From assembly GCF_900458895.1 (NCBI RefSeq), contig NZ_LR962863.1:1364001-1428000 (forward strand): a DNA stretch of 64,000 bases, written 5' to 3'. A program made the position numbers and the translations under genes. This document shows positions 10,503-21,527 of the stretch, in pieces. The notes beneath the pieces were generated by a model that was given only the letters and a program-made list of their open reading frames with translations, had not been told where the DNA came from and searched no databases. Within the stretch, counting starts at the first letter, position 1. Every line of letters starts with the position of its first letter. Source of the stretch: Staphylococcus schleiferi. GTDB taxonomy: Bacteria; Bacillota; Bacilli; Staphylococcales; Staphylococcaceae.

Positions 10503-11813
10503 ATGACGAAACCTGTAGTTGCTATCGTTGGTCGTCCTAACGTTGGAAAATCTACTATTTTTAACCGCATCGTCGGCGAGCGTGTGTCCATCGTAGAAGA
10601 TACACCTGGTGTGACACGTGACCGTATTTATGCAAGTGGCGATTGGTTAACACACGAATTTAATATTATTGATACTGGCGGTATCGAAATAGGGGATGCA
10701 CCTTTTCAAACACAAATTCGCGCACAAGCCGAAATTGCGATTGATGAAGCAGATGTCATTATATTTATGGTCAATGTGCGTGAAGGTATCACTCAAAGTG
10801 ATGAAATGGTTGCACAGATGCTATATAAATCAAAAAAGCCGGTCGTATTGGCTGTCAATAAAGTAGATAATCATGAAATGCGCAATGATATTTATGACTT
10901 TTACTCCCTTGGATTTGGAGAACCATTCCCACTTTCGGGCTCACACGGACTTGGTCTTGGAGATTTATTAGAAGAGGTCGCAAAACATTTTAAACCTGAG
11001 GAAGAAGATCCATATGATGAAGACACGATACGATTATCATTAATTGGAAGACCTAACGTGGGTAAGTCTAGTTTAATCAATGCGATTCTTGGTGAAGATC
11101 GTGTTATCGTCTCTAATGTTGCAGGAACAACACGTGATGCTATTGATACTGCATACAGCTATGAAGGTCAAGAATATGTATTAATTGATACGGCAGGTAT
11201 GCGTAAAAGAGGTAAAGTCTACGAATCTACTGAAAAATATTCAGTGTTACGTGCATTGAAAGCAATTGAACGTTCTAATGTCGTCCTTGTAGTACTCGAT
11301 GCAGAACAAGGCATTATTGAACAAGACAAACGTGTTGCGGGCTACGCACACGAAGAAGGAAAAGCTATCGTAATCGTTGTCAATAAATGGGACACATTAG
11401 AAAAAGACAGTAAAACAATGAAAAAATTTATGGATGATGTTAGACAAAACTTCCAATTTTTAGACTATGCACAAATCGCTTTTGTATCTGCTAAAGAAGG
11501 TACGCGTTTACGCACGTTATTCCCGCTTATTAACGAAGCAAGTGAAAATCATAAAAAACGTGTACAAAGTTCAACGCTGAACGAAGTTATTACAGATGCC
11601 ATTGCAATGAATCCAACACCTACGGATAAAGGCCGCAGACTGAATGTATTTTATGCTACACAAGTCGCTATTGAGCCACCAACATTTGTGGTGTTTGTGA
11701 ATGATGTTGAATTATTACACTTCTCATACAAACGTTACCTTGAAAATCAAATTAGACAAGCGTTCGGTTTTGAAGGTACGCCTGTTCACATTATTGCTCG
11801 AAAACGAAACTAA
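10503..11813 (+). CDS. der: Ribosome biogenesis GTPase Der (EngA)
   Basis: An essential double GTPase acting in 50S subunit maturation. The 436-residue protein has two G domains in tandem, each with a GRPNVGKS P-loop (residues 10-17 and near 182-189), DTGG or DTAG G3 motifs, and NKVD or NKWD G4 motifs, then a C-terminal KH-like domain. Two GTPase domains plus a KH domain are unique to this family. SD GAGAGGAA lies before ATG 10503. gpsA begins 15 nt downstream, suggesting a der-gpsA operon. Confidence 0.98.
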   Translation: MTKPVVAIVGRPNVGKSTIFNRIVGERVSIVEDTPGVTRDRIYASGDWLTHEFNIIDTGGIEIGDAPFQTQIRAQAEIAIDEADVIIFMVNVREGITQSDEMVAQMLYKSKKPVVLAVNKVDNHEMRNDIYDFYSLGFGEPFPLSGSHGLGLGDLLEEVAKHFKPEEEDPYDEDTIRLSLIGRPNVGKSSLINAILGEDRVIVSNVAGTTRDAIDTAYSYEGQEYVLIDTAGMRKRGKVYESTEKYSVLRALKAIERSNVVLVVLDAEQGIIEQDKRVAGYAHEEGKAIVIVVNKWDTLEKDSKTMKKFMDDVRQNFQFLDYAQIAFVSAKEGTRLRTLFPLINEASENHKKRVQSSTLNEVITDAIAMNPTPTDKGRRLNVFYATQVAIEPPTFVVFVNDVELLHFSYKRYLENQIRQAFGFEGTPVHIIARKRN

Positions 11814-11828
11814 ATCGGAGGGGTTTAT

Positions 11829-12827
11829 ATGACTAACATTACCGTGTTTGGTACAGGTAGTTTTGGTACTGCATTAGCAAATGTTCTAGCAGAGAATAGC
11901 CATAACACACTCATGTGGGGTAAAACTTTATCAACAGTTGAAGAGATTAACACACATCATACTAACCATAATTATTTGAAAAACGTGGAATTAAATCACT
12001 ATATTAAGGCGACAACAAATATCGAAGCGGCAATTGATCATGCAGATATTTTCCTTGTTGCCTTACCCACAAAGGCTATCCGAGAGGTAATGACACAAGT
12101 CAATGGGTTGTTAACGACTCGAAAATCGTTTATCCACGTTACGAAAGGGATTGAAAACGAGACATTTAAGCGTGTATCTGAAATGTTAGCAGACACGATT
12201 TCTCCTGAATATAATGCTGGCATTGGTGTTCTATCAGGACCGAGTCATGCTGAAGAAGTCGTTATTAAACAACCTACAACTGTCGCAGCTGCATCAAGTG
12301 ATTCTGAGTTACGTAAATGTATCCAAGACCTTTTTATGACTGACTATTTACGTGTTTATACGAATGATGATTTAGTTGGCGTAGAACTCGGAGGCGCTTT
12401 GAAAAATATTATTGCGATTGCGAGTGGTGTATTAGTCGGTATGGGCTTTGGCGATAATGCAAAGGCAGCTTTAATGACACGAGGGCTTGCTGAAATAACA
12501 AGACTGGGTGTCAAATTAGGAGCTGACCCTCTTACTTTCCAAGGTTTAGGAGGCATTGGAGATTTAATCGTGACTTGTACTTCAACACATTCTCGTAACT
12601 TCACATTAGGTTATCAGCTCGGTAAGGGGAAAAAGTTGAAAGAAATTATGAGTGAAATGAATATGGTTGCCGAAGGTGTTTATACAACTGAATCTGTGTA
12701 TCATTTATCTCACGCTGTACAAGTGGAGATGCCAATCACTGAGGCGTTATACCGTGTACTGTTCGAGGATGAACCTGTTGAACGCGCAGTAAAAGCCTTA
12801 ATGGGAAGAACTAAAAAATCAGAATAA
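11829..12827 (+). CDS. gpsA: Glycerol-3-phosphate dehydrogenase [NAD(P)+]
   Basis: Reduces dihydroxyacetone phosphate to sn-glycerol-3-phosphate, the backbone for membrane phospholipids and teichoic acids. The 332-residue protein opens with a Rossmann [10 protein letters not shown] motif (residues 8-17). Further on are VTKGIE near 104, GPSHAEEV near 137, and the substrate/catalytic [11 protein letters not shown] and GLGGIGDL segments near 190 and 240. The SD GGAGGGG lies 8 nt before the ATG. It follows der closely, as in many Firmicutes. Confidence 0.97.
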   Translation: MTNITVFGTGSFGTALANVLAENSHNTLMWGKTLSTVEEINTHHTNHNYLKNVELNHYIKATTNIEAAIDHADIFLVALPTKAIREVMTQVNGLLTTRKSFIHVTKGIENETFKRVSEMLADTISPEYNAGIGVLSGPSHAEEVVIKQPTTVAAASSDSELRKCIQDLFMTDYLRVYTNDDLVGVELGGALKNIIAIASGVLVGMGFGDNAKAALMTRGLAEITRLGVKLGADPLTFQGLGGIGDLIVTCTSTHSRNFTLGYQLGKGKKLKEIMSEMNMVAEGVYTTESVYHLSHAVQVEMPITEALYRVLFEDEPVERAVKALMGRTKKSE

Positions 12828-12930
12828 CTTTCCTTGAAGTGTGTCATTTTAGTCATAAATCTCTAAAATTTAACAAAATGCGATTAAATCAACGTTTTTC
12901 GCATATAAATCGTTGCAGTCTTGTATGGCG

Positions 12931-12973
12931 TTGTGTTAAAGTCATACCATAATGATAATTGAATTATCATTAC
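12931..12973 (+). promoter_or_regulatory. hup promoter overlapped by an 11-1-11 palindrome
   Basis: A TTGTGT (12931-12936), 17-nt spacer, GATAAT (12954-12959) promoter lies 40 nt before hup. A perfect 23-nt palindrome (12950-12972, centre G 12961, containing AATGATAATT on the left) covers the -10 and the expected start. It resembles a dimeric repressor operator but could also be a 5' UTR hairpin. No regulator can be assigned. Confidence 0.4.
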
Positions 12974-12998
12974 ATAACCTTTGAGGAGGTGAATTGAC

Positions 12999-13271
12999 AT
13001 GAACAAAACTGACTTAATCAACGCTGTTGCTGATCAAGCTGAACTTACTAAAAAAGAAGCTGGTCAAGCAGTTGATGCTGTTTTTGAATCAATTCAAAAA
13101 ACACTAGCTAAAGGTGAAAAAGTACAACTAATCGGTTTCGGTAACTTTGAGGTACGTGAACGTGCTGCACGTAAAGGACGTAACCCTCAAACTGGTAAAG
13201 AAATTGATATTCCTGCAAGTAAAGTTCCAGCTTTCAAAGCAGGTAAAGCATTGAAAGATGCAGTGAAATAA
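12999..13271 (+). CDS. hup: DNA-binding protein HU
   Basis: A histone-like nucleoid protein of 90 residues that binds and bends DNA as a dimer. It matches the HU family along its whole length: [11 protein letters not shown] start, the [21 protein letters not shown] arm region (residues 46-66) and the [11 protein letters not shown] end. GAGGAGGTGA precedes the ATG by 6-8 nt. It is single-gene, with its own promoter and terminator, and its codon use looks highly biased, as expected for an abundant protein. Confidence 0.98.
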   Translation: MNKTDLINAVADQAELTKKEAGQAVDAVFESIQKTLAKGEKVQLIGFGNFEVRERAARKGRNPQTGKEIDIPASKVPAFKAGKALKDAVK

Positions 13272-13287
13272 TTCAATTATTTACAAG

Positions 13288-13316
13288 TAAAAAAGCCCTT
13301 TATAGGGCTTTTTGCT
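13288..13316 (+). terminator. Terminator after hup
   Basis: AAAAAGCCC pairs with GGGCTTTTT around a six-base loop (13290-13313), a classic strong Rho-independent terminator about 20 nt after the stop codon. Confidence 0.9.
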
Positions 13317-13456
13317 TTAATTAAAGTAATTTTCCATATCTTTTCACAATACAACCATCTCAAAACTTCAATATCTCTTATAGAAAAGTAATTCAGATTT
13401 AAATTTTTGAATGATAGTGTTAAGATAGAGAGTGATTAAAAATAGAGGTGGGGCAT

Positions 13457-14023
13457 ATGGAGAATACTTTAACGTATTTACAACGACAAATTGATAATCG
13501 ACTGAATCAATTGAATCAACCAGATAATATACATATTAATAAACCATTAAGTCATTTGTTAGATCAGTTATCAGTCCCTTTAAATGCGAAACTTGCATGC
13601 CTTTCAATTGATACATCGATGAAGCATTTAGATCGGATTAGCTTCTATCATTATGAACGGGATGCAATTTTAATAGGTGATTTAATGAGTGCCCACTATT
13701 ATCAATTAATAGCGGATTTAAAAGATGTTCATTTTCAACTTAAAATGAGTCAGGCGATTGTTAAAATAAATGAACTGAAATCATTCATACAACATCAAGG
13801 CAAAGCGCTAAGCCAAAAAGAATTTTTGGAGACAATCATTACGATTGAAACCCTCTTAATTAAAGTTCTAATTGACCGATTCAGCAAAGAAACTGAATTT
13901 AATACTCTTCGTGCCTACCTGATTAATCATCTTGAAATTCAACATTTAACCTATCTCATCGATTTTGATACGACTGAGATTGAAGAGACGATTAACCAAC
14001 TCCAAAATTATATTAAAGAATAA
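13457..14023 (+). CDS. hepS: Heptaprenyl diphosphate synthase component I
   Basis: The small, non-catalytic subunit of the two-component enzyme that makes the C35 side chain of menaquinone. The 188-residue, mostly helical protein resembles the HepS/GerCA family by sequence and by position directly before menG and hepT, the standard Firmicute order. The start is ATG 13457, with GAGGTGGG 4-5 nt upstream; the upstream in-frame GTG 13448 lies inside that SD. menG follows after 14 nt, so this is the first gene of the operon. Confidence 0.92.
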   Translation: MENTLTYLQRQIDNRLNQLNQPDNIHINKPLSHLLDQLSVPLNAKLACLSIDTSMKHLDRISFYHYERDAILIGDLMSAHYYQLIADLKDVHFQLKMSQAIVKINELKSFIQHQGKALSQKEFLETIITIETLLIKVLIDRFSKETEFNTLRAYLINHLEIQHLTYLIDFDTTEIEETINQLQNYIKE

Positions 14024-14037
14024 ATGAGGTTTCTAAA

Positions 14038-14752
14038 ATGGCAAAAAACAATGTAAACAAAGCCCATGTTCATGAGGTGTTTCAAAATATATCCGGTAAA
14101 TATGATCGATTAAACAACATCATTAGTTTTGAACAACATAAAGTATGGCGTAAAAAAGTGATGAAAGAAATGAACGTAAAGCCTGGTTCAAAAGCATTAG
14201 ATGTGTGTTGTGGTACTGCTGATTGGACAATTGCGTTGAGCAAGGCTGTAGGTCCAGAAGGTGAAGTCACAGGACTTGATTTCAGTGAAAACATGTTAAA
14301 AGTAGGTGAAGAAAAGACTGCCCATATGGATAACATTCGTCTAGTACAAGGCGACGCAATGGCACTCCCTTTTGATGATAATGTTTTCGATTACGTCACA
14401 ATAGGATTTGGATTGAGAAACGTTCCAGATTATTCTAAAGCTTTATCTGAAATGTATCGTGTCCTTAAACCAGGGGGCCATGGTCGTATGTTTAGAAACA
14501 AGTCAACCTACTATTCCAGTATTTAAACAAGTTTATAAAATGTATTTTAAATTTGTAATGCCATTATTCGGTAAAATATTCGCCAAATCAAAACAAGAGT
14601 ATGAATGGTTACAACAATCAGCATTTGATTTTCCAGATCGTAAAAAATTAAAAGGTCTTTTCGAATCAGTGCATTTCCAAAATGTTAAAGTGCGCAGTTT
14701 TACCGGTGGTGTATCAGCTATGCATTTAGCATACAAACCGAAATCGAAATAA
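14038..14752 (+). pseudogene. menG: Demethylmenaquinone methyltransferase (MenG/UbiE), frameshifted
   Basis: SAM-dependent methyltransferase for the final step of menaquinone synthesis. The first frame (14038-14526) has the SAM motif [13 protein letters not shown] near residue 55 and the family signature [24 protein letters not shown]. The second frame (from about 14459) continues with the conserved [18 protein letters not shown] and the tail. One extra C at GGGGGCC (about 14478-14479) separates them; without it the protein is 237 residues, the usual length. Loss would block respiration, so sequence error is the simplest explanation. It sits between hepS and hepT, as in other Firmicutes. Confidence 0.92.
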
Positions 14753-14769
14753 TTAAAAGGTGATTATGC

Positions 14770-15727
14770 ATGTCAAAAATAAATTTGAATCAAGAAATTA
14801 AAAAAATTGAAAACTCTTTAAAGCAGTTGATTCAATCGGATGATTCAACACTTGAAAATGCTGCTAATCACCTCCTATCCTCTGGTGGCAAGCGTATTCG
14901 ACCTCTTTTTGTCATTTTAAGCAGTTATGTTGGTCAAAATCCTGCTAACACAGCTGCTTACCAAGTAGCGACATCACTCGAACTTATTCATATGGCAACA
15001 CTTGTACATGATGATGTGATTGATTTAAGCGACAAAAGAAGAGGGAAGTTGACGATTGAAAAAAAGTGGGATCAACCTACAGCCATATTGACTGGAAACT
15101 TTTTGCTTGCCCGTGCATTAGAACACTTATCTCAAATTGAAGATCATCGCATCCATCTAACGCTTTCAGAAGCCATTATTGAAGTTTGTCGAGGTGAGTT
15201 GTTTCAATTTCAAGATCAATTTAGAGCCACACAATCAATGACCAATTATTTAAGACGTATTAATCGTAAAACAGCATTGTTGATCCAGTTAGCAACTGAA
15301 GTTGGTGCAATGACAGCTGAAGCCGATACTGAAACTGTAAGAAAAATGCGCAATATTGGCCATAATATCGGGATGAGCTTTCAAATTATTGATGATGTGC
15401 TTGACTTTACGAGTACAGAGAAAAAATTAGGGGAAGCCCGTCGGAAGTGATTTGCGCAATGGACATATGACGCTTCCTGTTTTATTGGAAATGAGAAACA
15501 ATCCGACGTTTAAAGAAAAAGTTGTGACTTTAAATCGTCAGTCCGATACTGCTGATTTTGAGTGGTGTATCAATCAAATTAGAAATTCTGATGTCATTCA
15601 ACAATCACTAGATATTAGTCAAAAATATTTGGATAAAGCGACAAGCCTACTCGATACTTTGCCTAAAAGTGACATTACACCGCATTTTAAAAAATTAATT
15701 AAACGACTCCAAAACAGAATGCATTAG
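14770..15727 (+). pseudogene. hepT: Heptaprenyl diphosphate synthase component II, frameshifted
   Basis: The catalytic subunit that elongates farnesyl diphosphate to the C35 chain. Both aspartate-rich motifs are present in the first frame: DDVID near residue 84 and DDVLDF near residue 207. GGKRIRP near residue 40 is also typical. The frame ends at 15450 after AGGGGAAG; with three G instead of four it reads KLGKPVGSDLRNGHMTLP, the conserved third region, and continues to 15727 for about 318 residues in total. It is the third gene of hepS-menG-hepT. The insertion is at about 15430-15433. Confidence 0.92.
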
Positions 15728-15805
15728 ATAAGTTTGTTGTTGAAAGCGCTTCAAACTAATGATAGGATATTCTTGTAATATAAATACACAGGGGGATATC
15801 TCAAC

Positions 15806-16258
15806 ATGGAAAAAAGCTTTGTAATGATTAAACCAGATGCTGTTCAACGTAAATTAATAGGTGAAATTGTACAGCGCATTGAGCAAAAAGGTTTAAAACT
15901 TGTAGGTGCCAAATTGATGACAGTTTCTAAATCTCTTGCAGAAACACATTATCAAGAACATGAAGGGAAACCATTTTATTCTTCATTAGTTTCTTTCATT
16001 ACTTCAGCACCTGTATTCGCAATGGTTGTAGAAGGAGAAAATGCTGTTGCAGTCGCACGACACATTATCGGTAGCACAAATCCATCTGAAGCTACACCAG
16101 GCTCAATTCGAGGAGATTTAGGCTTGACTGTTGGCCGTAATGTCATCCACGGCTCAGACTCTGTCGCATCTGCAGAACGAGAAATTGCTTTATGGTTTAA
16201 CGAAGAAGAAATCAGTACATATCATACACCAGATGAAACTTGGTTGTATGAAGGTTAA
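15806..16258 (+). CDS. ndk: Nucleoside diphosphate kinase
   Basis: Transfers the gamma-phosphate from ATP to nucleoside diphosphates. The 150-residue protein has the MIKPDAVQR start and the catalytic-histidine signature [16 protein letters not shown] near residues 112-127 (active-site His in the NVIHGSD motif). Length is standard for the family. SD GGGGGAT lies upstream. It follows hepT after a 78-nt gap that includes a degenerate cre-like palindrome at about 15740. Confidence 0.97.
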   Translation: MEKSFVMIKPDAVQRKLIGEIVQRIEQKGLKLVGAKLMTVSKSLAETHYQEHEGKPFYSSLVSFITSAPVFAMVVEGENAVAVARHIIGSTNPSEATPGSIRGDLGLTVGRNVIHGSDSVASAEREIALWFNEEEISTYHTPDETWLYEG

Positions 16259-16266
16259 TTATTAAG

Positions 16267-16314
16267 AACCCGAGATTTTCGTGAAAACAACGAAATCATC
16301 TCGGGTTTCTCTTT
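16267..16314 (+). terminator. Terminator after ndk
   Basis: AACCCGAGAT (16267-16276) pairs with ATCTCGGGTT (16298-16307), with inner pairing across TTTCGT and ACGAAA, followed by TCTCTTTT. The 16315-16722 gap after it has no credible gene. It holds a TG-extended -10 (TGCTATGAT, 16636-16644) that probably drives aroC. Confidence 0.85.
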
Positions 16315-16722
16315 TGGATATGCGCCTTATCAGTATCTGCCAGTATTCTTTTTGTGTCTTTCAAACATATAGATAGCTGTTGATACATCTTCCTTCTATG
16401 ATATACATTTGTGTTCGAGTAAAAGTAGTTTGTTTTTGCGCGATTCATCATTTTGCCATTTCCATCAATTCGAATTTATTTAAACTGTGAAACTTTGAAC
16501 GGAGCACTTCATACAGAGCCACTTCAATACTACGATTAAAAAGTGGCATATTGACAGAGAATTTCGGGTTACACTTTAGTCATTAAAAGCGATAAACAAA
16601 AAAGACTGAATTGTATTAATTTATCTTTTATTTTATGCTATGATATGAGGCATACGAATTTTAAATTCAATTTATTAATCGCAAATTGATTAGGAATATA
16701 AATCTAAGGGGGCGTGTCAGTC

Positions 16723-17892
16723 ATGTTAAGGTTTTTAACTTCTGGAGAATCACATGGACCGCAATTAACAGTTATTATTGAGGGATTGCCTTCAAATATG
16801 AAAATCGACATCGATCAAATCAACGAAGAAATGTTTAAACGTCAAGGCGGTTACGGCCGAGGTCGCCGTATGCAAATTGAAAAAGATACAGTTGAAATTG
16901 TTTCTGGTGTGCGTCACGGCTATACTTTAGGAAGTCCTGTTACCATTGTCATAAAGAACGATGATTTTACACATTGGCGCAATATTATGGGGGCTGAACC
17001 TATCTCAGAAGAAGCGCAAGACAATATGAAACGTGTCATTACTAAACCGCGTCCAGGACACGCTGATTTAGTTGGCGGGATGAAATACAACCATCGTGAT
17101 TTACGCAATGTCTTAGAGCGCTCATCTGCACGAGAGACTGCTGCAAGAGTGGCTGTGGGGGCACTTTGCAAGCAAATGCTTAACCAATTAGGTATAGATG
17201 TTTATAGTCGTGTTGTTGAAATTGGTGGTATTAAAGATCAAGGTCTTTATGATATTGAAACAATTATAGAAAATGTAGATCAAAATGATGTCCGCGTGAT
17301 TGATTCTCAAATTGCTCAAGCTGTCCGTGATAAAATCGATCAAGCTAAAAAAGACGGCGACTCCATTGGTGGTGTGGTACAAGTAATCGTAAACCATATG
17401 CCAATCGGTATAGGAAGTTATGTGCATTATGATAGAAAATTAGATGGTCGTATTGCACAAAGTGTCGTTGGTATTAATGCATTTAAAGGTGTTAGTTTCG
17501 GCGAAGGCTTTAAAGCGGGTGAAAAGTTAGGCAGTGAAATACAAGATCCCATTTTGTTTTCAGAGGAAAAAGGTTACTACAGAGACTCCAATCATCTTGG
17601 TGGTTTAGAAGGCGGAATGTCAAATGGGATGCCAATCATTGTGAACGGTGTTATGAAGCCAATTCCTACATTGTATAAACCACTTGATTCAGTAGATATT
17701 GATACGAAAGCACCATTTAAAGCAACGATTGAACGTTCAGATAGTTGTGCTGTTCCTGCTGCGAGTGTCGTCTGTGAACACGCGGTATCTTTTGAAATCT
17801 CGAAAGCAATTTTAGAAGAATTTGGTTCACATGATTTCGCACGCTTAGCTCAACTTGTAACAGAGAGACGCGAACTTAACAAAACATTTTAA
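16723..17892 (+). CDS. aroC: Chorismate synthase
   Basis: Last step of the shikimate pathway: converts EPSP to chorismate using reduced FMN. The 389-residue protein carries the family signatures GESHGP (residues 7-12), GRGRRMQIE near 46, RPGHADLVG near 110 and [12 protein letters not shown] near 130. ATG 16723 is used because AAGGGGG ends about 10 nt upstream; the in-frame GTG 16714 would touch the SD. It is the first gene of a tight aroC-aroB-aroA operon. Confidence 0.97.
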   Translation: MLRFLTSGESHGPQLTVIIEGLPSNMKIDIDQINEEMFKRQGGYGRGRRMQIEKDTVEIVSGVRHGYTLGSPVTIVIKNDDFTHWRNIMGAEPISEEAQDNMKRVITKPRPGHADLVGGMKYNHRDLRNVLERSSARETAARVAVGALCKQMLNQLGIDVYSRVVEIGGIKDQGLYDIETIIENVDQNDVRVIDSQIAQAVRDKIDQAKKDGDSIGGVVQVIVNHMPIGIGSYVHYDRKLDGRIAQSVVGINAFKGVSFGEGFKAGEKLGSEIQDPILFSEEKGYYRDSNHLGGLEGGMSNGMPIIVNGVMKPIPTLYKPLDSVDIDTKAPFKATIERSDSCAVPAASVVCEHAVSFEISKAILEEFGSHDFARLAQLVTERRELNKTF

Positions 17893-17909
17893 AGAATAGG
17901 TGATCGACA

Positions 17910-18983
17910 TTGGAATTTACAACCACATACGCACAAAATAATTATCCTATTATTGTCGCACATTCATCCTTAAACAAGCTAACCGAATTCACTTCGAGTT
18001 ATCAGCACACTTTCGTCTTCGTAGATGCATCGGTATATCAACTCTGGAAAAGTAAAATCGATCAACTTGTGACCGCTCAAGCGATGACGTGTATCACGAT
18101 TCCATCAGGAGAGCAAGTCAAATATTTCTCATATTATGAAGAGTACTTAGAGTTATTATTATCATATCATCCCACTCGAAATACCTGTCTTGTTGCTATT
18201 GGAGGTGGCGCTACAGGAGATTTTGTGGGCTTTTTAGCTGCTACACTTTTGAGAGGCGTAGATTTTATACAAGTTCCTACGACACTTTTGGCACACGATT
18301 CAAGTATCGGAGGTAAGGTCGGCATTAATACAAAGCAAGGTAAAAATTTAGTAGGCGCATTTCACCGGCCAAAAGCAGTGCTATATGATTTAGACTTTTT
18401 AGAGACATTACCTGAAAATGAAATATTAAGTGGCTATGCTGAAGTTTATAAGCATGCTTTATTGAGAAATGAAAATGCAACAAAAGCATTAGAAAATCAA
18501 TATCCGAGTCAAGTAGAGCTCAAATCTTTAAAACAAATCGAAACATACTTAATTCAAGGGATCCAAACAAAATTACAAATTGTCGTTGAAGATGAGAAAG
18601 AAAAGGGACAACGGCAGTTTTTAAATTTAGGTCATACTTTTGGACACGCAGTGGAATATCACCATCGACTCCCACATGGTTATGCCGTTATGATTGGTAT
18701 ATTATATCAATTTATCGTATCAAATATTTTATTCAACACTTCGTTTAATCTTCAACACTATTATCGTTACTTCAAATCATTAGGTTATCCGTTGGAAATC
18801 ATCGCGTCGTTTCAATTTGAACCGTTATATGCGTTGATGTTACATGATAAAAAAAATGACGCTGATGGTGTACGCATGGTTTTACTAAAAGACATCGGCA
18901 GTCCTATTGCAGTCCATGTGAATCATAACATTTTACATCAAGCATTTACGCAACTTAAGCAACTCCACAAAGAGGTGAATTAA
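17910..18983 (+). CDS. aroB: 3-dehydroquinate synthase
   Basis: Second step of the shikimate pathway: cyclises DAHP to 3-dehydroquinate, using NAD and a divalent metal. The 357-residue protein has GGGATGDFVGFLAATLLRG near residues 97-115, the PTTLLAHDSSIGGKVGIN motif near 130, and metal-ligand regions GYAEVYKHALL and NLGHTFGHAVEY. The start is a TTG at 17910 after AGGTGAT; no better start is seen. It lies 17 nt after aroC and directly abuts aroA. Confidence 0.96.
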   Translation: MEFTTTYAQNNYPIIVAHSSLNKLTEFTSSYQHTFVFVDASVYQLWKSKIDQLVTAQAMTCITIPSGEQVKYFSYYEEYLELLLSYHPTRNTCLVAIGGGATGDFVGFLAATLLRGVDFIQVPTTLLAHDSSIGGKVGINTKQGKNLVGAFHRPKAVLYDLDFLETLPENEILSGYAEVYKHALLRNENATKALENQYPSQVELKSLKQIETYLIQGIQTKLQIVVEDEKEKGQRQFLNLGHTFGHAVEYHHRLPHGYAVMIGILYQFIVSNILFNTSFNLQHYYRYFKSLGYPLEIIASFQFEPLYALMLHDKKNDADGVRMVLLKDIGSPIAVHVNHNILHQAFTQLKQLHKEVN

Positions 18984-20273
18984 ATGCAAACCATAACATT
19001 AAAAGGTCCTCTAAAAGGGGAAATCACGGTCCCCGGAGACAAATCAATGACACACCGTGCAATCATTTTTGCTTCTTTAGCGAAAGGAAAGTCAGTCATC
19101 TATCAACCTCTGTTAGGTGAAGATTGTTTACGTACAGCTAAAATATTTGAAAAACTAGGGGTCAAGATGACTATCACATCAGAAAAAATAGTGATTGATT
19201 CACCAGGGTATCAAGATTTTAAAACACCCCGTCAATGTTTATATACAGGTAATTCAGGTACAACAACGAGACTATTAGCAGGATTATTTGGCGGGATGGG
19301 GTTAAGAAGTGTGCTTTCAGGTGATGCATCGATTGCAAAAAGACCCATGAATCGTATCTTACAACCTCTTCAAAAGATGAATATCAACATGAGTGGTGTT
19401 GATGAAAACTATACACCACTCATTGTAATGCCAAGTCAAGTTAGAGGCATAGATTATCAAATGCCTGTTGCAAGTGCGCAAGTTAAAAGTGCTATTTTAT
19501 TAGCGGGTTTGTTTGCCAATGAAGAAACCGTTATACACGAAATAGAAATGTCTCGTAATCACACAGAAACAATGTTTGCCCATTATCAGATTCCTGTTGA
19601 AACAAATCAATTAACAGTGACATTACCCCCGAGAGGGATTGACCACATTGTTGCGCGAGATTTTTATGTTCCAGGTGACATCTCTTCGGCCGCTTTTCTT
19701 ATTGTTGCTGCCTTAATAACACCGAATAGTGATATTACGATACACAATGTAGGAATCAATCCTACACGTGATGGCATCATTGAAATTGTACAAAAAATGG
19801 GAGGCTGCCTTACATTAACGCAACAAACGGACGGACCTGAGCCTACAGCGACCCTTCGTGTACAATATACACCTCATTTAAAAGGGATTGAAATTGGCGG
19901 TTCACTTATCCCACGTTGTATTGATGAATTGCCAGTGATTGCATTACTCTGTACACAAGCTGCAAGTTCAAGTATCATAAAAGATGCTGAAGAATTAAAG
20001 GTAAAAGAAACCAATCGAATTGATACGACAGCAAATGAACTGAGTAAACTTGGCTTAAAATTAAAACCGACAGAAGATGGACTTATCATTGAGCCTTCAA
20101 CAGTTTCTAGACTTTCAGATCTCGATAGCCATACGGATCATAGAATCGGTATGATGCTAGCAGTTGCTTCATTACTCACTGAACAATCTGTACATATTCA
20201 TCAATTTGAAAGTGTAAACGTATCTTTCCCGGGGTTCTTACCTATGTTAAAACAATTAGAAAATGAGGGATAG
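18984..20273 (+). CDS. aroA: 3-phosphoshikimate 1-carboxyvinyltransferase (EPSP synthase)
   Basis: Joins shikimate-3-phosphate and PEP to give EPSP, the AroC substrate. The 429-residue protein has [10 protein letters not shown] (residues 12-21), [16 protein letters not shown] near 92-107, DASIAKRPM, and the KVKETNRI motif near 338. GAGGTGAAT lies before the ATG at the aroB stop. The GNSGTTTR motif resembles class II (glyphosate-tolerant) enzymes of Gram-positives more than class I; that classification is from memory and would need alignment. Confidence 0.96.
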   Translation: MQTITLKGPLKGEITVPGDKSMTHRAIIFASLAKGKSVIYQPLLGEDCLRTAKIFEKLGVKMTITSEKIVIDSPGYQDFKTPRQCLYTGNSGTTTRLLAGLFGGMGLRSVLSGDASIAKRPMNRILQPLQKMNINMSGVDENYTPLIVMPSQVRGIDYQMPVASAQVKSAILLAGLFANEETVIHEIEMSRNHTETMFAHYQIPVETNQLTVTLPPRGIDHIVARDFYVPGDISSAAFLIVAALITPNSDITIHNVGINPTRDGIIEIVQKMGGCLTLTQQTDGPEPTATLRVQYTPHLKGIEIGGSLIPRCIDELPVIALLCTQAASSSIIKDAEELKVKETNRIDTTANELSKLGLKLKPTEDGLIIEPSTVSRLSDLDSHTDHRIGMMLAVASLLTEQSVHIHQFESVNVSFPGFLPMLKQLENEG

Positions 20274-20274
20274 T

Positions 20275-21516
20275 ATGCAAGACATCTACAAATTAATCGA
20301 TGATATCAATCTACAAAAATTAAATCAGCTTGATTCTCGAGTACAACAAGCATTGGAATCTGACGATGATGATGCGTTGTTCGTTTTAGGTGAGACACTG
20401 TACAATTTTGGTCTAACACCTCAAGGTCTTGAAGTTTTTAGAACACTTTATATGAAGTATCCCGATGAAGATGAAGTACTAATTTATTTTATTGATGGAT
20501 TGATTTCCGAAAATCATACAGACGAAGCTTTAGAATATTTAAACGAAGTCCCACTTACTCCCGAACGTTTAATGTTAGAAGCAGATTTATATCAACAAAT
20601 CAGTATGGTCGATATCGCAATAGAAAAAGTACAACAAGCGATTGATATGCAACCTGCGGATCCGATTATACATTTTGCGCTTGCGGAGCTTCTTTATTTC
20701 GACGGGCAATATTTACGTGCTTCGCGAGAATATGACACTGTTCTTGAAAGTGGTGAATATGAAATCAATGGTATCAATTTGTTTTCTAGATTAGCCGACA
20801 GTAGCCTTCAAAGCGGTAATTATACCGATGCATTGCGTTGGTTTGATGAAATCAACGAAAAAGAGCTTCATTCTGAAGACTACTTGAAAAAAGCAATTGC
20901 TTATGAAAAAAATGATTTAACGCATGAAGCGATTAAACTCATGAAAACTTTATTGCAAAAAGATCCGGATTTCATTCAAGGGTATTATTATTTACAACAA
21001 TTATATGAAAATGAAAAAAGTTTTGCAGATGCCATTGAGATTGGCCAAGAGGGGTTACGACTCAACCAATTTTATAAAGAATTAATGTATAGTACAGGCG
21101 CACTACAAATTGAACATGGTGACCAAAACGAAGGTGTCGAATTGTTAAAACAAGCCCTTGAAGTTGACCCAAGTTATCAAGAACCTTTATTGATGCTTGC
21201 AGACTTATTTAGAAAAGAAGAAGAGTATGAAGCGATTATTGAGTTGGTGCAATTCGTCAATGAAGAAGATATGGATCCTCAATTTGTATGGCAATTGGCA
21301 TATGCATTTGGAGAAGAAGAACGTGATAAAGAAGCGCAGCATTTTTATGAACTCGCTTTCGACACGTATAAAGAAAATATCGACTTCTTAAAAGATTACT
21401 ATTATTATCTCATCGAAGTCGGTCAGACAGATCAAGCAAAAGGAATACTCGAAACACTTATTGAGAAAGATAAAGGTAATGCAACATGGATTGAAGAACA
21501 AGAACGTTTAATGTAA
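20275..21516 (+). CDS. TPR-repeat protein (YpiA-like)
   Basis: A 413-residue soluble protein made of tandem tetratricopeptide repeats from about residue 30 to the end, with typical A-x-Y-x-A-L spacing such as DALFVLGETLYNFG and EPLLMLADLF. The function is unknown; TPRs usually mediate protein-protein contacts. Homologues occupy this place after aroA in staphylococci and bacilli. The start is ATG 20275, one base after the aroA stop, with GAGGGA upstream; ATG 20263 would overlap the SD. Probably part of the aro transcript. Confidence 0.85.
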   Translation: MQDIYKLIDDINLQKLNQLDSRVQQALESDDDDALFVLGETLYNFGLTPQGLEVFRTLYMKYPDEDEVLIYFIDGLISENHTDEALEYLNEVPLTPERLMLEADLYQQISMVDIAIEKVQQAIDMQPADPIIHFALAELLYFDGQYLRASREYDTVLESGEYEINGINLFSRLADSSLQSGNYTDALRWFDEINEKELHSEDYLKKAIAYEKNDLTHEAIKLMKTLLQKDPDFIQGYYYLQQLYENEKSFADAIEIGQEGLRLNQFYKELMYSTGALQIEHGDQNEGVELLKQALEVDPSYQEPLLMLADLFRKEEEYEAIIELVQFVNEEDMDPQFVWQLAYAFGEEERDKEAQHFYELAFDTYKENIDFLKDYYYYLIEVGQTDQAKGILETLIEKDKGNATWIEEQERLM

Positions 21517-21527
21517 GGTGATGATTC

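Noticed and set aside
15740..15755. TGAAAGCGCTTCAA upstream of ndk as a cre site
   Set aside because: One base short of the cre palindrome, so the right half is out of register; two mismatches in the key CA end.
16315..16722. Degraded gene in the ndk-aroC gap
   Set aside because: No frame of useful length and no recognisable protein fragment on either strand; treated as intergenic.
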